Shown: positions 40,801 to 53,800, numbered from the stretch's first letter. The stretch: 64,000 bases of DNA from Phlyctochytrium arcticum (GCA_025602905.1 JAHLKI010000036.1:178655-242654); one strand, 5' to 3'. Translations and numbers: made by a program. Notes: generated by a model not told the origin, from the letters alone.

Positions 40801-42958
40801 TCGCTCAATGTTTGGCGATACCACTCCTCTCTTGAAGTCAAAGTCGGGACACATTCTGCCTAGTGTACGGCAAGGCTTAATCAATAGCCGCCATGGTCGA
40901 CTCCCAGCTGAGGGACTATCATCACTTCCCAGAACTCCCAAATTGTCCGTTTTACGCCTTTCACAAGATTTACAAGAAGAGCGATCCCCCCGCAAATCCA
41001 AAATTGGGCGAATCAAGAATTCGCAGAAATCGAAATCCAAAAGTGATGATTCGTCCGATGCGGCCGATGGTGATGTGGAGGAAGGCAATGTTCCGGGCGA
41101 GGATATGGATGACAATGACGACGATGAGGACGATATCATAGTTTTACCGCGCCATATACCCGCCAATGATGTCGATGCAGACCTCCCACAATTGCCGGAT
41201 AATAATGGCGATGAAAGCGAGGGTGCTCTCTCAGAGATGCTTTACGAAGAAAGTGATCCATTTATCGTGTATGATCCAACTCAGCCTTATGGAACTCGTT
41301 TTGAAGGCGACATGTCCCAACCTGATGACCCGGACCCATTGATGTTTGATGAAAATGAATTGGCAAGCGACATGGAACCTCCTCCATCTCCATCACCCAA
41401 GCGGCGCTCGCAGATACTTGTTGTTGACCGAGCGACAACTGCTGGCGCCCCGGCAGATGAGAGACTTTCTCAAAGTTTTGCTTCCCTCTCTTTTGGAAGT
41501 GGTGACGCGGACGACTACATGGTCGGCTCCTTTCTGGAACGTCTGGAACGGATCGAGCAGGATGCAGCAATGGAACTTGCGGATGAAGATCCTGACGTGT
41601 TTCAAGTGTCATCGAGTCTCGGCTCAACGCTTGCCAAATTTTCATTCGAATCGGAAAGTGAGCTGCTTCCCAAGGCGCAAGAATCGACAACTTCTTCTCC
41701 CGGAAGCAGCAGAAAGCGGAAATTGGGCGGCCGTAGCATGACCGTGGACAATGGAAACGGTAACACGCAGGTATCACAGACCCCGCCTGCTGGCAATCGC
41801 AAAAGGGCTCGATTTTTCGTGATTGATGACTCTCCTCTCTCGCAGCGGAGTGTCATGAAAACTACTAGCAATACCAGGGGCAGGGATGCAGATGCCAGAT
41901 TTCTTGTCCCAGAGGTTCCACGCCATGATGATCCAAGTGCTCTATCTCAAATGCCATTGTCTCCCACTTCACCCAGTGGACGTTTGCTAAAACGTCTCCG
42001 CCGCGTTAAACCCGTCGCCAAGCATGTTCCCGCTACAAACACCCTCAAAATTCTGGAGGCGGCGAATGGGCATAGCCCAAAGGGAGCTCGGGAGCGGCGG
42101 CTAAAAGTTTCCGATTTGCGAGAACGACTGTCTGTTCGTGCTGCGCCCAGACCACCGCCAAAAGCTCGTTCCAAGGACGGGCCCGAAGGTTTCATCCCAG
42201 AGAAGGTGACGCTCGACAGTCGAAAAAAGTCACCGCGCAGCAAGAAACCCAAAACGCTCCCTGCGCATCTGAATCCATTTGTTGAACATGAAGCTGATGT
42301 CGCCGAGGGCTCATCTGCCGGTTCTGGCGCCGAAAATGGTGCTTCGGCCGATGAGTGCTCTGGTGGTGAAAATTGGGACAATGATTTGGACGGATTCGTC
42401 GTGAATGGTACCCAGTCGCAATTCGATACACCTACTTCGGGCTTGAAGCCATTCATTTCGCCTGCGCAACGGCTGGCCTTTTACCAACGCTCACTACTCA
42501 GCCCGGATCAAGGTGGCATGGGGCGGAATGTTGCAGATGGGTTTGCGTGGGGTCGTGGTCGAGGCGGCGGCGGCGGCGGTCGCCGTGGCATGTCGTTTGC
42601 CACGCAGCGTGAAATCATGGAAGAGATTGAGAGAAACGCATCCCTGGATGGCGAAGATGATACTTTGAGCGGCTTCATTGTTGATGACGATGAGGTAGAG
42701 GACGAGGATTCGCTAAAATCAAGCTGCCTATCGCCGATCGGAAAAGGTAGTCAGGATGATATTGCAGCGGATGCCGACGTGGATGAGCCTGAAGAGATTA
42801 TGGTCGAAAAACGCGTTCGATCGTCCCCTGTTACGATGCAAGTCATGGATACATCTATACCCTCCGTTCAAGTCGAAATGTATCGTGCGGACAAGGATGC
42901 TGCTGCGATACAAGAGTCTATGCAAATTGACTGGGATGATGATGATTGGGATGATTGA
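37883..42958 (+). CDS. MPH1: FANCM/Mph1-family DNA repair helicase
   Basis: Exons 37883-38530, 38586-39221 and 39284-42958 give 1,652 residues. Superfamily-2 motifs are in order: [11 protein letters not shown], Walker [12 protein letters not shown], Ia [41 protein letters not shown], then after the helical insert of the FANCM/Hef type [25 protein letters not shown] and [18 protein letters not shown] is intact. The protein remodels stalled forks and D-loops and favours crossover avoidance in the nucleus. It is longer than typical yeast Mph1 (about 1,000 aa) because of a long acidic, Ser-rich C-terminus ([18 protein letters not shown]) that ends in [12 protein letters not shown] and a DDDDWDD tail. 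Partner sites there cannot be assigned from sequence alone. Confidence 0.93.
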
Positions 42959-43277
42959 GTTATAGATTGATAGATGTCAGTCTAAGAGGGTTGTAAATAT
43001 GTATATATACCAGGGCTATACTGGTTTGCTCGCTAGTCTGAGCGCTAGATAAACTGTAGTCTAAGTGCGAAAAGGTGATGCGCCATTGGCATGAATGCTG
43101 CGCGTGGAAGGCACACACGAGTCTTTTCCTTCGGCTAACTGCTGTTAACTCCATTGGGTATGTCCTGTGCGAAACCAAATCGTTTGCGCATGGCATGGGA
43201 GGTAGGCGCCTTATCAGGATTGAGATGTGCTCTTGCTCAACATTTTAGCAGCCTTCGTTTCCATACAGCGGAAATTG
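42959..43277. other. Convergent intergenic (319 bp)
   Basis: Lies between FANCM and the thiamine-phosphate synthase stop codons; no feature seen. Confidence 0.5.
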
Positions 43278-44006
43278 CTAGTGAGTTGAGACGTTTCGCT
43301 GCTTAACTGCTGCAATCTTGGCGGCCAGCGCTGCAGCTTCAGCTCGCGGGTTGTCGTTTGCAATAATGGCGGATACGACCGCCACGCCCTGCAAACTGTA
43401 AACCCGGCCACCCGGCCCTCCACGCACGACAGCCCCTTCCAGGATCTCTTCTACATTGGAAAAGCCGATTCCGCCAATGGTGCACATGGGAAGATTGTGT
43501 TCTTGAACAGATTCCATCAGTGAGCGCACGCCATCTACCCCCAATGGTTTGAATCCTGCAGGATGTTGCTTGGTCCCCGTAGGAAAGATTGCCGCACTGC
43601 CCAAATAGTCTGCACCATTTGCAATGGCCGTTTTCGCCTGCTCCGCGGTCTCTACTGTTATACCTATAATCTTGTCCTGTCCCAGTAGTTTCCGCGCTGT
43701 GGCAAGTGGCATATCATCCTGCCCTATATGAACACCGTCAGCATCGACCGCCAGTGCAATATCAATGCGATCGTTGATGAGGAGGGGAACCCCGGCGGCT
43801 CTACAGACTTTCAACAGACGTTGAGCAAGGGCAAGAAAGCTCCGGGTTCCCAGCTTCTTTTCGCGCAACTGAACCAGAGTGACCCCTCCCGCAATAGCTT
43901 CAGCAACCGTATCCACCAGATCGCGACCTTCTGGCAGCAGCCCCGAGTCTGTGACTAGGTACAGCGACAAGTCTATTGTCTTGTTTTTCCCTGCGTCCTT
44001 GGTCAT
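43278..44006 (-). CDS. THI6: Thiamine-phosphate synthase, single-domain (ThiE/THI6-N)
   Basis: An intronless 242-residue TIM-barrel enzyme. The start is the ATG at 44006; the longer ORF has no ATG. It joins HMP-pyrophosphate to thiazole phosphate to make thiamine monophosphate. Family blocks seen are LYLVTDSGLL, GGVTLVQLREKKL, LLINDRIDIALAVDADGVHI with GQDDMP (pyrophosphate and Mg site), GITVETAEQA, YLGSAAIFPTGTK and TIGGIGFSNV. Dikaryan THI6 is usually a fusion to hydroxyethylthiazole kinase (about 540 aa). Here the protein ends after the synthase domain and no kinase lies next to it. It is divergent from the BAR gene, 194 bp apart. Confidence 0.92.
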   Translation of the reverse strand: MTKDAGKNKTIDLSLYLVTDSGLLPEGRDLVDTVAEAIAGGVTLVQLREKKLGTRSFLALAQRLLKVCRAAGVPLLINDRIDIALAVDADGVHIGQDDMPLATARKLLGQDKIIGITVETAEQAKTAIANGADYLGSAAIFPTGTKQHPAGFKPLGVDGVRSLMESVQEHNLPMCTIGGIGFSNVEEILEGAVVRGGPGGRVYSLQGVAVVSAIIANDNPRAEAAALAAKIAAVKQRNVSTH

Positions 44007-44200
44007 CTTGCTTGAGGAAAACTCTGGATCTTGCCTTCCCAAATTTCAAAGTTCAAACTGTGGTGTATGGTACATGACTGTGCCATGTCTCGAAAGCCGT
44101 CAGACCGAGAGACCGTCAGATGCGCAATAAACGTCACGGTGTCCACAGCCGATCAATTCAATCAACAGACATCTCCCTTTACAAAAACAAGACTTTCGCC

Positions 44201-45486
44201 ATGAGCGCAGGAAACAACGCATCCGCACAGATCGCCAATGTATTTTCCAACTGGAGTGCAAAGCTGCAGCCCCTCGGTTCGCAAGTCGGCAAACAATTCA
44301 GTCAGTTCCAGCAGGTCAGTCCTCTCGGTAAAAGAGAATGTCTGTTGAGATGCTAACAGGTGACTTCAGTATGCCAAAGAGCGCATGGGAACGGTCGGTG
44401 ATATCACAGAACTCCCTGCTGAATATCGGGAACTGGAAGCGGTAAAGTCAGATGGTGGAGCGGAAAAAGAGTCAATTATTCTGACGTGTTTGCATGTTTC
44501 AAGAAAGTGGACAAGATTCGCCTGATGACCGAAAATCTCGGCAAGATTGCTCGCAATTACACTCTCCCCCATTATGACTATGAGCCCGCTCTCAAGGATA
44601 CTGTATTTGACTTTGCAACCAACGTCGGAGACCGAGCCACTTCACTCTTGGAGACTGGCGCAAAGGCCGCCGGTGTCAATGCTCCTATACAAACTACCCC
44701 CCGATCCAAGGGAGACGAGATCCCACCTAGTTTGAGTCACGCTTTTGCTCGCGTTGCTTTGCATTCCGCCGAGGAGCTCGGTACTCAGGAACCTATCGGT
44801 AGGTTCCCACAAAGAGTATTGTCTTCGCAAGTCTTATTTACGTTTTTCTTCTTTAGGTGCGGCCTTGAAAAAGTTTGCAACTGTCGAGGAACGAGTAGGA
44901 AATGCTCGTTTGAAGCTGGTATGTTCATAAAATTTGCGCCCGAATTTGTTTTTAATACTAACTGTGTCATTTAGGACGCGGCTGCTCAACAAAAGTTTGT
45001 TCAACCTTGCGCAAAGTTGCTCTCAGCCCACATTGCTTACGCCATGGTCAGCCTTTAAAATATTTACAATCACATCATTTGCCTAACATCCAATGAACTT
45101 TTCATAGGCCGCTCGTAAAAATGTCCAATCTGTCCGTCTGGCATATGACGCTTGCCGTGCCCGCTTGAAGGCATCCAAGCCCGAACACGTCGAGCAAGTC
45201 CGCCAGGAAATGGAAGCGGCCGAGGAAGAATTTGTCGCGGCTGTCGATGAGGCTATGGGCAAAATGAATGCTGTTGTCGAAAACCCTGAACCCCTCAAGA
45301 TGCTCGCGGACCTTGTTGCTGCCCAATTGGCTTATTTCAAGGTACCCTCCTCTCTTGTTTTTACACATCTCGCACGTATTGACATTATCCAAATAGGAAT
45401 CATATGAAGCTCTTTCAGAGGTTAGCCCTGAACTTGACGAGCTCCAGGTTACAAACGAGTCTCTTTTGCGTCACCCTTCCTCTTAG
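44201..45486 (+). CDS. BAR-domain protein, Gvp36-like
   Basis: Seven exons (44201-44314, 44370-44441, 44504-44798, 44857-44918, 44975-45046, 45108-45341, 45397-45486) give 312 residues. The start VFSNWSAKLQPLGSQVGKQF continues to QYAKERMGTVGDITELPAEY, the typical N-terminus of fungal Gvp36 proteins. Long helices follow (KVDKIRLMTENLGKIARNYT; ARKNVQSVRLAYDACRARLK; VEQVRQEMEAAEEEFVAAVD; LVAAQLAYFKESYEALSEV), as expected for a BAR dimer that binds curved membrane. Yeast Gvp36 acts at the Golgi and in endocytosis. All six introns are 55-62 bp apart from one of 58 and are phase-consistent. Confidence 0.87.
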
Positions 45487-45794
45487 ATGTTGCTGTGTGT
45501 TTTCCCTCCTCCAACTATCTGTGTATATAACACCATGATACATTCCCATCACGTTACCCTGCTTTGATTTGTATTACATTCTTTATCTCCTGAATGAGAG
45601 ACAAACATCGAGCTTTTCTACCAATTCATTTTCTATCATACCTGCAGAGACCAGTGAAAATCTCACCGAGTACGTGATTCTAGTCATGTAGAAACTCTTG
45701 ATATCATGTGCCGGATGTGATACGTTTCCCGCAATTAGCAGGATCTTCGCATTGTACTTACAAAATTTGCGAAGAAATTAAATATGCACGAGGT
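45487..45794. other. Convergent intergenic (308 bp)
   Basis: Lies between the BAR gene and REV1 stop codons; T/C-rich, no feature seen. Confidence 0.5.
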
Positions 45795-48700
45795 CTAAAG
45801 ACCCTTCAATTTACACCCATAAGCCTTCATCATGGCAGTATTAGCCCTCTCCACCAATCGTCGGGTGACAGATGCCCACCCAGCATTTTCTTTCCCTTTC
45901 CCGGACGCACCAGCGCCCGGTTTCACCCCCACCTTATTCACCATCCACTTGAGCAACAAATCCAGTGTTTCCAATTCCATGCATTTGATTAAATCGTCTA
46001 TAAAGGCTTCAATTTCAGCCACGTCTTCATCGTCGGGTCCAGCCCGACAATCGTTGATCCATTGGTGGAGGAGTGGGCGGATATTATCAAACCCGGTCAG
46101 CCCGGCAAGAGTCGGGGCGGGAACTGGCGGAGGAATGATTTTGGGTTTGGGCGGGCCAGAGTCTTTACCCTTGCCTATACCTTTATTCTTTTTGGGTAGA
46201 AACAGATTCCGTTTCCTCATCGCCGCTTCGTGTTCGCGGCGAAGATCTTCAGGCAACGCCGCGAGTACTTCGGGGTCGACTTGGGATGCTGTGGGGAGGT
46301 AGGTTCTGGGATCAAATTCCTTGGGTGGCCCTTTTGGTTGTTGCTTGGAGGATCCTTCTTGTTGTAATGGTGGCTCTTTGGCCGGCGGTTCTCGGGGTCG
46401 CATTTGAGCCAAAATCTCTGCCTGTAGGCTTGCAGGCAACTCTTTCAGGATCTCCATATCAATCTCCTCAGGATTCACCTCATATCTCGCTAAATGGCTG
46501 TTGTCCACAAACGTATGAACAGACTTGGAATTTCCAGCTTGTGGCATAGCAATTTCCCTGCATGGTGGTGGTGGGATCCTACCATCATTCGTTGTAATAG
46601 GTGCCTTGTGAGATTCAAACTGAAGTGTAGTCTGGGAATCGCTCACACGGTGCGTTTCAGCGCGATTATCCAGTTTCGATACGTGAATGCCAAGTCCACG
46701 TAGCTCAGTAAAGGGGATTTGCATCTCCATAAGCGATCGAAAGCTTTCTTTGAATATGACCCGCCAGTCGTTTGAGTGCGTTGAGAGTATATTTGATTTT
46801 GAGAGATTTTCTGTTTTTGACATAAAAACTTAGGAAAGGCTGATAACGTGCCAGGGAATAATGGACTTACCACACTCCCCACACCCTAAATATTTTGCCG
46901 GTTCTCCTTCATACATTTTCTTTTTGGCTTTGACTGTAACCTGCTTGCCGCGGACCTTGGCGGCCCCCATTCTCTTGGCAACCTCTTTACTCAAGCTCTG
47001 CATGAATTCCTCCACCTCTTGCGCGTTGCGAAAGCGCATGGCCCAGTTGACTTCAGCTCCTACAGATTGCTGGGGCTTGTTTTCGAGCGGACTGGGGTCG
47101 ATTCCGCGGCACGCTTAGAGAAGAACTTGTCAGCCAAAACAAATCCAATACTGTTCTTGAGTAGCCTTACCTTGGTACAGCGTTGTTCCTGTTTTGGGAC
47201 CAAACTCTCGCTGCAAGGCACCAACAGTCCATGAACTCAGATCTTGACAAGTTTTCAAGTTTTGTTTCTCCATCTTCTGTGCCAGCACCCAGCCAACCCC
47301 GGGCAAGTCTTTGATCATTTGTGACTGCATGAAACTCGGAACCTCGGGCGCGGTGACCATGAAAATGCCGTCAGGCTTGGCAATCTTGGTGGCCATCCGA
47401 GCGATCAGCTTGTTTGGCCCGATGCCGATGCTGTGAAATAGGAAAAGTTGTGATGAGTGGAAAACAGGCAAAGGCTGCGCAATTCCCACACGTACCTGCT
47501 GACACATCCTGTTGCTTCATATATTTGCGTCCTCAAACTTTCAGCAAGAGTATTTTCTTGTCCCGTATCTGGTTCCGTGACTGAGCTGGTAATATCCAGA
47601 TAAGCTTCATCACAGGAAACCGCCTGCACTTCATCAGCGCTACGCAGCAAGATGGCGTACATGGCTTTCGTACACTGATCATATTTGTCGAATTCGTACG
47701 GAATGACCTGAACATCTTTACAGTGATCCCGTGCGCGACCCAAGGACATTCCATTTCGTATTCCAAACCCCCGGGCAATGTAGTTACACGATGCGATTTC
47801 TGACGTGGACTTTTCCACTAGCCCGAGACTGTGCGCCACCACCACCGGTTGATTTCGAAGGTGCGGGCGATCTCTCAAGCCTACGGCCGCGAAAAAACAA
47901 TCCATATCAATGTGAATGATAACTTTGGGTTGATTACTCTTCCGGTTTTTGGGTTTTGGCCCGTTGCGAAAAACATAGTCTTTCAGCTCAGATTTCCAGG
48001 TGCTCAAGTGATGGAGACGAGATGAGCCAAAGTAGTTGTCGAGAAAGCCTGGGGCTGTACAGAGGACAGCTTTGATTCGTGGGTCATCCAAATCCAGGGT
48101 CTGTTGTCTGACGCCATAGATGTAATCTGGCGGCTCACTCTCTTCTTCTTCTTCCTCCTCAACCGGAATCGGGTCTGGCTCCTCAGACAAGCCTGTTTCG
48201 GGGTCTTCTACGCGACTCTCAAGATGTGTCGCATTTGATGCAATTGATGCATCGGGATTGAAGGGAGGGGTTGACAACAGTTTCGGACTGAGATCGTCAG
48301 ACGCAACTGACACTGTTGCTCGTTTGGGAGAGCTCTCGCCTGACGCGAAAAAGGTACCCAGAGTTTTCTGACTGGGAGCGATTTCCAGATAGAGCCGGTA
48401 ATCAATCCAAGGCAAAAGTTTCCGATTGTCGATGCTGTCAATCAACCAATCTGGTTTGACGACCGGCTTTCGGAGTAATGTCATTTTCCTATCTGTAATC
48501 TGGGGTAAGGGTCAAATACTTTGCTCTGCCTAAAGTATGTCTATGAACCTTACCTGGGTGGCTATAATGTGCGTGACGTCGGGATCCAACTTGTCCCTGA
48601 CAAGCGCTCCATGAACCAAGACCTTTGAAATCACCACTGCGCTCTTAGTCAAGTTGAAGAGAACACCCGAGCTTGCTTGTGTCTCACCAAGTCCTTAAAT

Positions 48701-48924
48701 TCAATCATAGTCAGATGACCGGTCCCCGTATACCCTTCGAATCACACATTAGTCTACTTCAATAGTTCAGTCAGCCCCCTCTGAGGGCACATACCATTGA
48801 AATACAATGTTAATCCTTGCAAGATGGTTGACTTTGCTCCAGCAACTGCCACCTCTTGTGCCTGTCCTGCCAGTTTTTGGCGCTTGACCGCCATGTACTC
48901 GCGGAATCCACCCGGAAAGGCCAT
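45795..48924 (-). CDS. REV1: DNA repair protein REV1 (Y-family dCMP transferase)
   Basis: Seven exons (48924-48795, 48734-48688, 48643-48554, 48499-47496, 47430-47171, 47113-46871, 46810-45795) give 929 residues. The order is typical: an N-terminal BRCT (LQGLTLYFNGYTGTG; LDPDVTHIIATQ; VVKPDWLIDSI); a Y-family palm with IHIDMDCFFAAV, VSCDEAYLDIT and SIGIGPNKLIARMATKIAKP; little finger VNWAMRFRNAQEVEEF; two ubiquitin-binding motifs (IDMEILKELPASLQAEIL and VDPEVLAALPEDLRRE); and the C-terminal domain that docks other translesion polymerases (DDLIKCMELETLDLLLKWM). All catalytic acids are present. It inserts dCMP opposite abasic sites and scaffolds Pol zeta. Its promoter is shared with the divergent epoxide hydrolase gene. 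Confidence 0.95.
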
Positions 48925-49238
48925 TTCGAGCGGGGGACCTAGCGGGTAGGTTACAAGCCCAGACTTAGGAATAAACCCTGAAGGTGTCTAGCGGCGATTG
49001 CATGGCCCAAGGCAGCTACTCGTCCGATATGCTGGCTGGGTGTTCAAGGTCTCACGGTGATCTGAGATCTCAAATAAATGTCAAATCGAAATTTGGTTCG
49101 AACTCCGATCACGTCACGGCTCGGCAGAACATCCTCCGCCGCGACTCGACTGTATAAAAGCCGTGTGAATCTCCGGAAGGACATCTCTCAGGATCTGCCC
49201 AGAATCCGTAACGATTTTCCAGACGGGAATCGGACAAG
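48925..49238. promoter_or_regulatory. Bidirectional promoter of REV1 and the epoxide hydrolase
   Basis: 314 bp between two divergent start codons. No TATA box was obvious. An apparent tRNA B-box-like GGTTCGAACTCC (49095-49106) has no matching tRNA fold. Confidence 0.5.
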
Positions 49239-50719
49239 ATGCTTGAGCTTGAAATCCGAATTAGTGGTCTTCGCGACAAGGCATACAAAAAGTACATCGC
49301 AGCCAGGCCCATGAACCCTTTGGAGCCCGAGAGCTTCAACCACAAGTACGCTTGGATCAACGGAATACGCTACCGTAGGTTAAAACTCGCGAAAAACATC
49401 ATTAGATCGGAAGTTCTAAATTTCGTTTGTTTATTTCCTCAGACTATGTCGATGAGGGACAAGGTCCCATTCTGCTTTTGGTTCATGGATTTCCGGATGT
49501 AAGTTCCCATTATATTGCCGCGACATCATAAGTGAGTTCTGACAACACTACTTGTCATATGCAGCTATGGTACGGCTGGCGCTATCAGATCCCTCATTTG
49601 GTGTCTTTAGGCTACCGAGTCATCGCACCCGACATTCGCGGATACGGAGAAACGGATGGTCCCCTTGCCAACGAAAGTAACATTAGAGACTATGGCATGA
49701 AAAACATCTGCAAGGACTTGGTAGAGCTGCTTGATCTTGTTGGCGGTCAGGGTACTGCTGCTACGCTCATTGGACATGATTGGTAGGATTTCTGCACAAG
49801 CATTCGTTCACCACAAGACTTACTCTTTGGCGTCACTGTAGGGGAGGCATGATGGTAAGATGAATTATAAGCGTTAATATGCTCTCGGGTACCAAGTGTC
49901 CTCTTAGGTCTGGCGAATGTGTTTGCATTACCCGGATCGGGTCAAGGCTGTGGCAGCTATATGCACATCATTCGCAGCTCCGACAAAAGCCTACATATCT
50001 CCAGAGCAACTCGTAGAGCGCTGGCCGCAATTTGAATATCAAGTAAGTATCATTTCCACACTGCAATCGCGTACATGACCGATGCTGACCTCTACCTCAG
50101 TTGTGGTTTCAAAAATCGACCACGGACAGTGAGTTAGACTCGAATCCCAAAGCAGTACTGAAGAGCATATACCGAGGCCGCGATGAACATCTTGACTTTC
50201 TACAAAAGTGCACCATTGAAGGTTTGCGAAATGCACCCGACATTCCACCGACGAAGCAGCTGCGACTTACCGAGAAGGTACAATGTGGTGGTATGGAAAG
50301 GAATATGAGATATGTTGCTGAGCTGTTTGCAATGCAGGAACTTGAATACTATGCCAAAAACTACGACCGTCGCTCATTTCATGGTGCTCTCAACAATTAC
50401 CGCACGCGTCGCGTCAATTGGGAAGATGAGAGAGATTGCCCAACTGTGGTCAATCATAAAGCTTTATTGGTTCTGGCGACGCACGATCTGGCATTACCGC
50501 CAGCGATGGCAAAAAGCATGCGTGATAAGGTGCCTAATGCGGTCTACAAGGTTCTTCTCACATCAGATTTTCCTCAGGTTTCACATTGAATACTGAATCT
50601 GTTTTACACAGGAGGTAGCGGCTGGGCATTGGGTACAGATGGAACAACCTGAACAATTGAACCAAATTCTTACAGACTGGCTTCAGAGTGTAAGAAATGT
50701 GCCTGCCCCTAGTCTTTAG
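49239..50719 (+). CDS. Epoxide hydrolase (alpha/beta-hydrolase fold)
   Basis: Seven exons (49239-49374, 49443-49498, 49565-49782, 49842-49854, 49908-50042, 50101-50550, 50612-50719) give 371 residues. The oxyanion HGFPD, RGYGETDGP, nucleophile Asp in LIGHDWGGMMVWRM, a cap domain, and catalytic His in AAGHWVQMEQPEQL fit soluble epoxide hydrolases; the Asp nucleophile, instead of Ser, marks the epoxide-hydrolase/dehalogenase side. No signal peptide is seen, so it is cytosolic or peroxisomal. The fourth exon is only 13 nt and supplies the GGMM just after the nucleophile elbow. The family turns epoxides into diols; the substrate is unknown. Confidence 0.88.
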
Positions 50720-50850
50720 TCGATCTTTGTGAACTTGGTACAGAAAAATATGTAGTTGTGTCTAGGTACAAAAATGTTATTTTAGAAAGCTTTTGCATCA
50801 GAGAAGTGAGGGAAAACAATAAACAAAGTATAAGTCGAGCGTTCGGGTGG

Positions 50851-53800
50851 TCACTCGCGCAAGATGGAAACTATTTTGCGTTTAGCTACCAAACCATATA
50901 CCGGTCCGGCTGTAGACACCAGGGCTGAAACGACTGAAGCAGCAATAACGACAATGGTAATTTCCCACGGAAAAGGGAATCCGATCGGAATTTGAGTCAT
51001 GATGGCTCGTTGGGCTGCAATGGACCAGCCTACTGCTCCGCCAATTAGAGTCTAAGAGATTTGCGTTTTTTAGAATGGGTAAATGAGTTTCACGTTGAGG
51101 TCTACTTACCCCAAGTATCCCGGATGTACATGTCAGCGTGAATGCTTCATAGGTATAGAGGCGAAAAATGGTCCACCTCGTCACGCCCAACGCACGCAAC
51201 ACTCCAATCTCTTTACTCTGCTCCATAATATTGGTATACATGCATCCATTCAGACTAAAGAGCATGATGAGCACCACCAGCACCGTCGCCAAATTAAATA
51301 TGGTGGACAGCAAGCGCCGTGATGATTGAATGTCATTGAGCGATTCACCCAGATCCGCAATCGACATATCTGTGCCCCGGGTCTGACCATTCAGCGACCT
51401 GAGTAACTGCGCAAGTTGTGATTTATAACGCGGAAGGGACGTGTCGAGACCGATATGGATACTGCGAAGGGCAATGTCCTGCACGGACCCTAGCCGGCCA
51501 TTGCTCAGTTGGAGGAGGGTAGGGAAGGAGACGAAGAGAGTTACGCGGCGGGTGATGGGGAACTTGGTCATGGTAGAATAAGGGGCCGAGTCGAGAAAGG
51601 CGCAGGGTTGTAACACGTTGAGTTGTAACGAGTTGGCGGACGTGCTATCGCTCGTGGCAACTTTGGTCGTGAGCAAAAATACATCGGTAAAATTGGTTTG
51701 ACCATTTGATAGCGTGCTAAAAGCCAGGTTTTTGCGGAGGATGGTGGGTAGGATGGCGGATCGAAACCCTTTTTGGGAGTAGAGCTGTTCCGAAATGGAT
51801 GGGTAATCTACATCCAACTTGGGATCCGATTCGCCAACAAGCAACAAATCATTGCGGGGTTCAGGAAGGTTTAGAAAATTGGGAGAGACGGCTACCACGT
51901 CCACGGGATATTGCACGATACGACCCAGGTTGGCAACCAATGTATCCTCCACGGTATTTTCAAATTGCCGCATGGACCAGGAGGTGACGGCCCAGTCTAG
52001 CACAAGAGGTTTTGATTGCTCCAGGATGCTCTCGATGGAAGCCAGGGAGTCCCGTGGGATACCGTACGTGTTAGATGTTGAGATGCGAATTTGGCCGCCT
52101 ATTTTGATAGCCGCGCTATATGAGAATTTATGAATAAGGGCTGGTCTCGTTCTATAGGTCACAATCCACAACTCACTTGAACTCCATCGCGTTCATTTCC
52201 ACACTTAAATTAACCGACAAGAAAATGACAAACGCTAAGGCAAACGAAAACATGGTCGCCGTCTTTCGATTTCTCAATCGATGCGCAACCAAATTTTGCA
52301 CGACTAGAGGATGCGTCGCCTTATTCTCAAACACGGCCAACATCATCAGAAACGACAGAAAGAGGCGTTCAGCCGTCGGTTGCACGTTGTAACTGAGAAT
52401 CACCATGCCAAAGAGCATGCCCAGTAAGAGTCCAATGAAAATGTTGAATAGAAGGGTTAGATTATTCTCGAGAAGGGCCTTGGGGACCAGGTAATAGATC
52501 ATAAAGGTTAAGGCCGTCAGTAAGGCGCCCGTACACGCCATGGGGACAATTTCCGCGACGGAACCAGGTCCGCTCCGCTCAATGGTGACGATGATGGGTT
52601 TGACTTTGGAGTGTCGTTTATCGAGGGCGTTGCGGAGGTTGCCGGCGAGTGCTTGACGGATGGGTAAAATGGCGGCTAGCATGGGAACTGCTGTCCCGAG
52701 AACTGTGGCGGCTATGATGGCTTCAGGTGGGAGTAAAGGGGATAAAGTGATTGTGGCAATGTTTTCGAGAAAGCGTTTGCCGACTATGAAGAGGATCTGG
52801 CATAGGACGAGACCGATTGCCCAGGCGGGGAGGGAGTAACTTATGGCTTGAACCTGCGGATGGGAATATTCAGTGAGTTTGTTCCCAATACGTTTCCGAG
52901 TATAGTTGTCCTTACCAAGATCATTTGAATCACTCCCCACCGGGTCTGCCCAATCATTCTCATAATCCCCAACTCAAACGTCCGCGTTTCAACCGATACC
53001 ATCAGCAAATTGTAGATCAGAAAACACGATAACCCGACAAAAAGGGCAACCACAATCGTCGCAATTAAGCTCAAGAATTGTGAAAAGGTACTCACGCCCC
53101 GCAAATTATCCATTGTGTCAAAATACCCCGTCACCGCATCAAGGCCTAACCGGAAGCGGATGGTAGTTCCCCAGCGAATGATGTTGCGGGCGACCTGGCC
53201 GATATTGCTCGTCATGTAGCACGCGTGCCGTGGGATTCCGCATGCAAATACCAGTTGGGAGGCTTCGGCGTAGTGCATGCCTGAGCGGGACGCTTGGACG
53301 AGGGAAGAGCGGAACGCTGGTGGGTAAGATGGATGAAAATACGGGGCGAGGGCTTCCAGAGCGGTACTGTATTCAATAATCCCGAAGCTCCGTCCCCGAA
53401 CCCATTGGGGGAATTTGTTGGTGGCCGTATCGGAAAATGTTGCCGAAATACGAAGTGGTACATTGACGGTATCGATATTGGTAAAAGGGCCTGTGATTGT
53501 CGCGTTCCGAACGTATTCAATCGCATTCTGGAAGAGCGTGGTCGAAAATTTAAGGATAACCCAATCACCCACTGCAACGTTCAGAGCCTGCGCAGTATTC
53601 TCTGAAATAAGTAATCCGTCCACTGGTACATTGCCCGATTTCCATCCTCGTCCAATCTGCAACTTCTTCTCTAGCGGTGAATCAATCACCCAAGTCGATA
53701 CCTCTTCCCCATCCGTACATTCGGTTGAGATGCAGGTTTCGGTATTTGCGCTGCACACATTCCGCCTAGCCTGTTTACTCGCTTGCGTGCCAGCATCATC

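Noticed and set aside
49078..49130. Possible tRNA gene (B-box-like GGTTCGAACTCC)
   Set aside because: No A-box, acceptor stem or cloverleaf could be formed around it.
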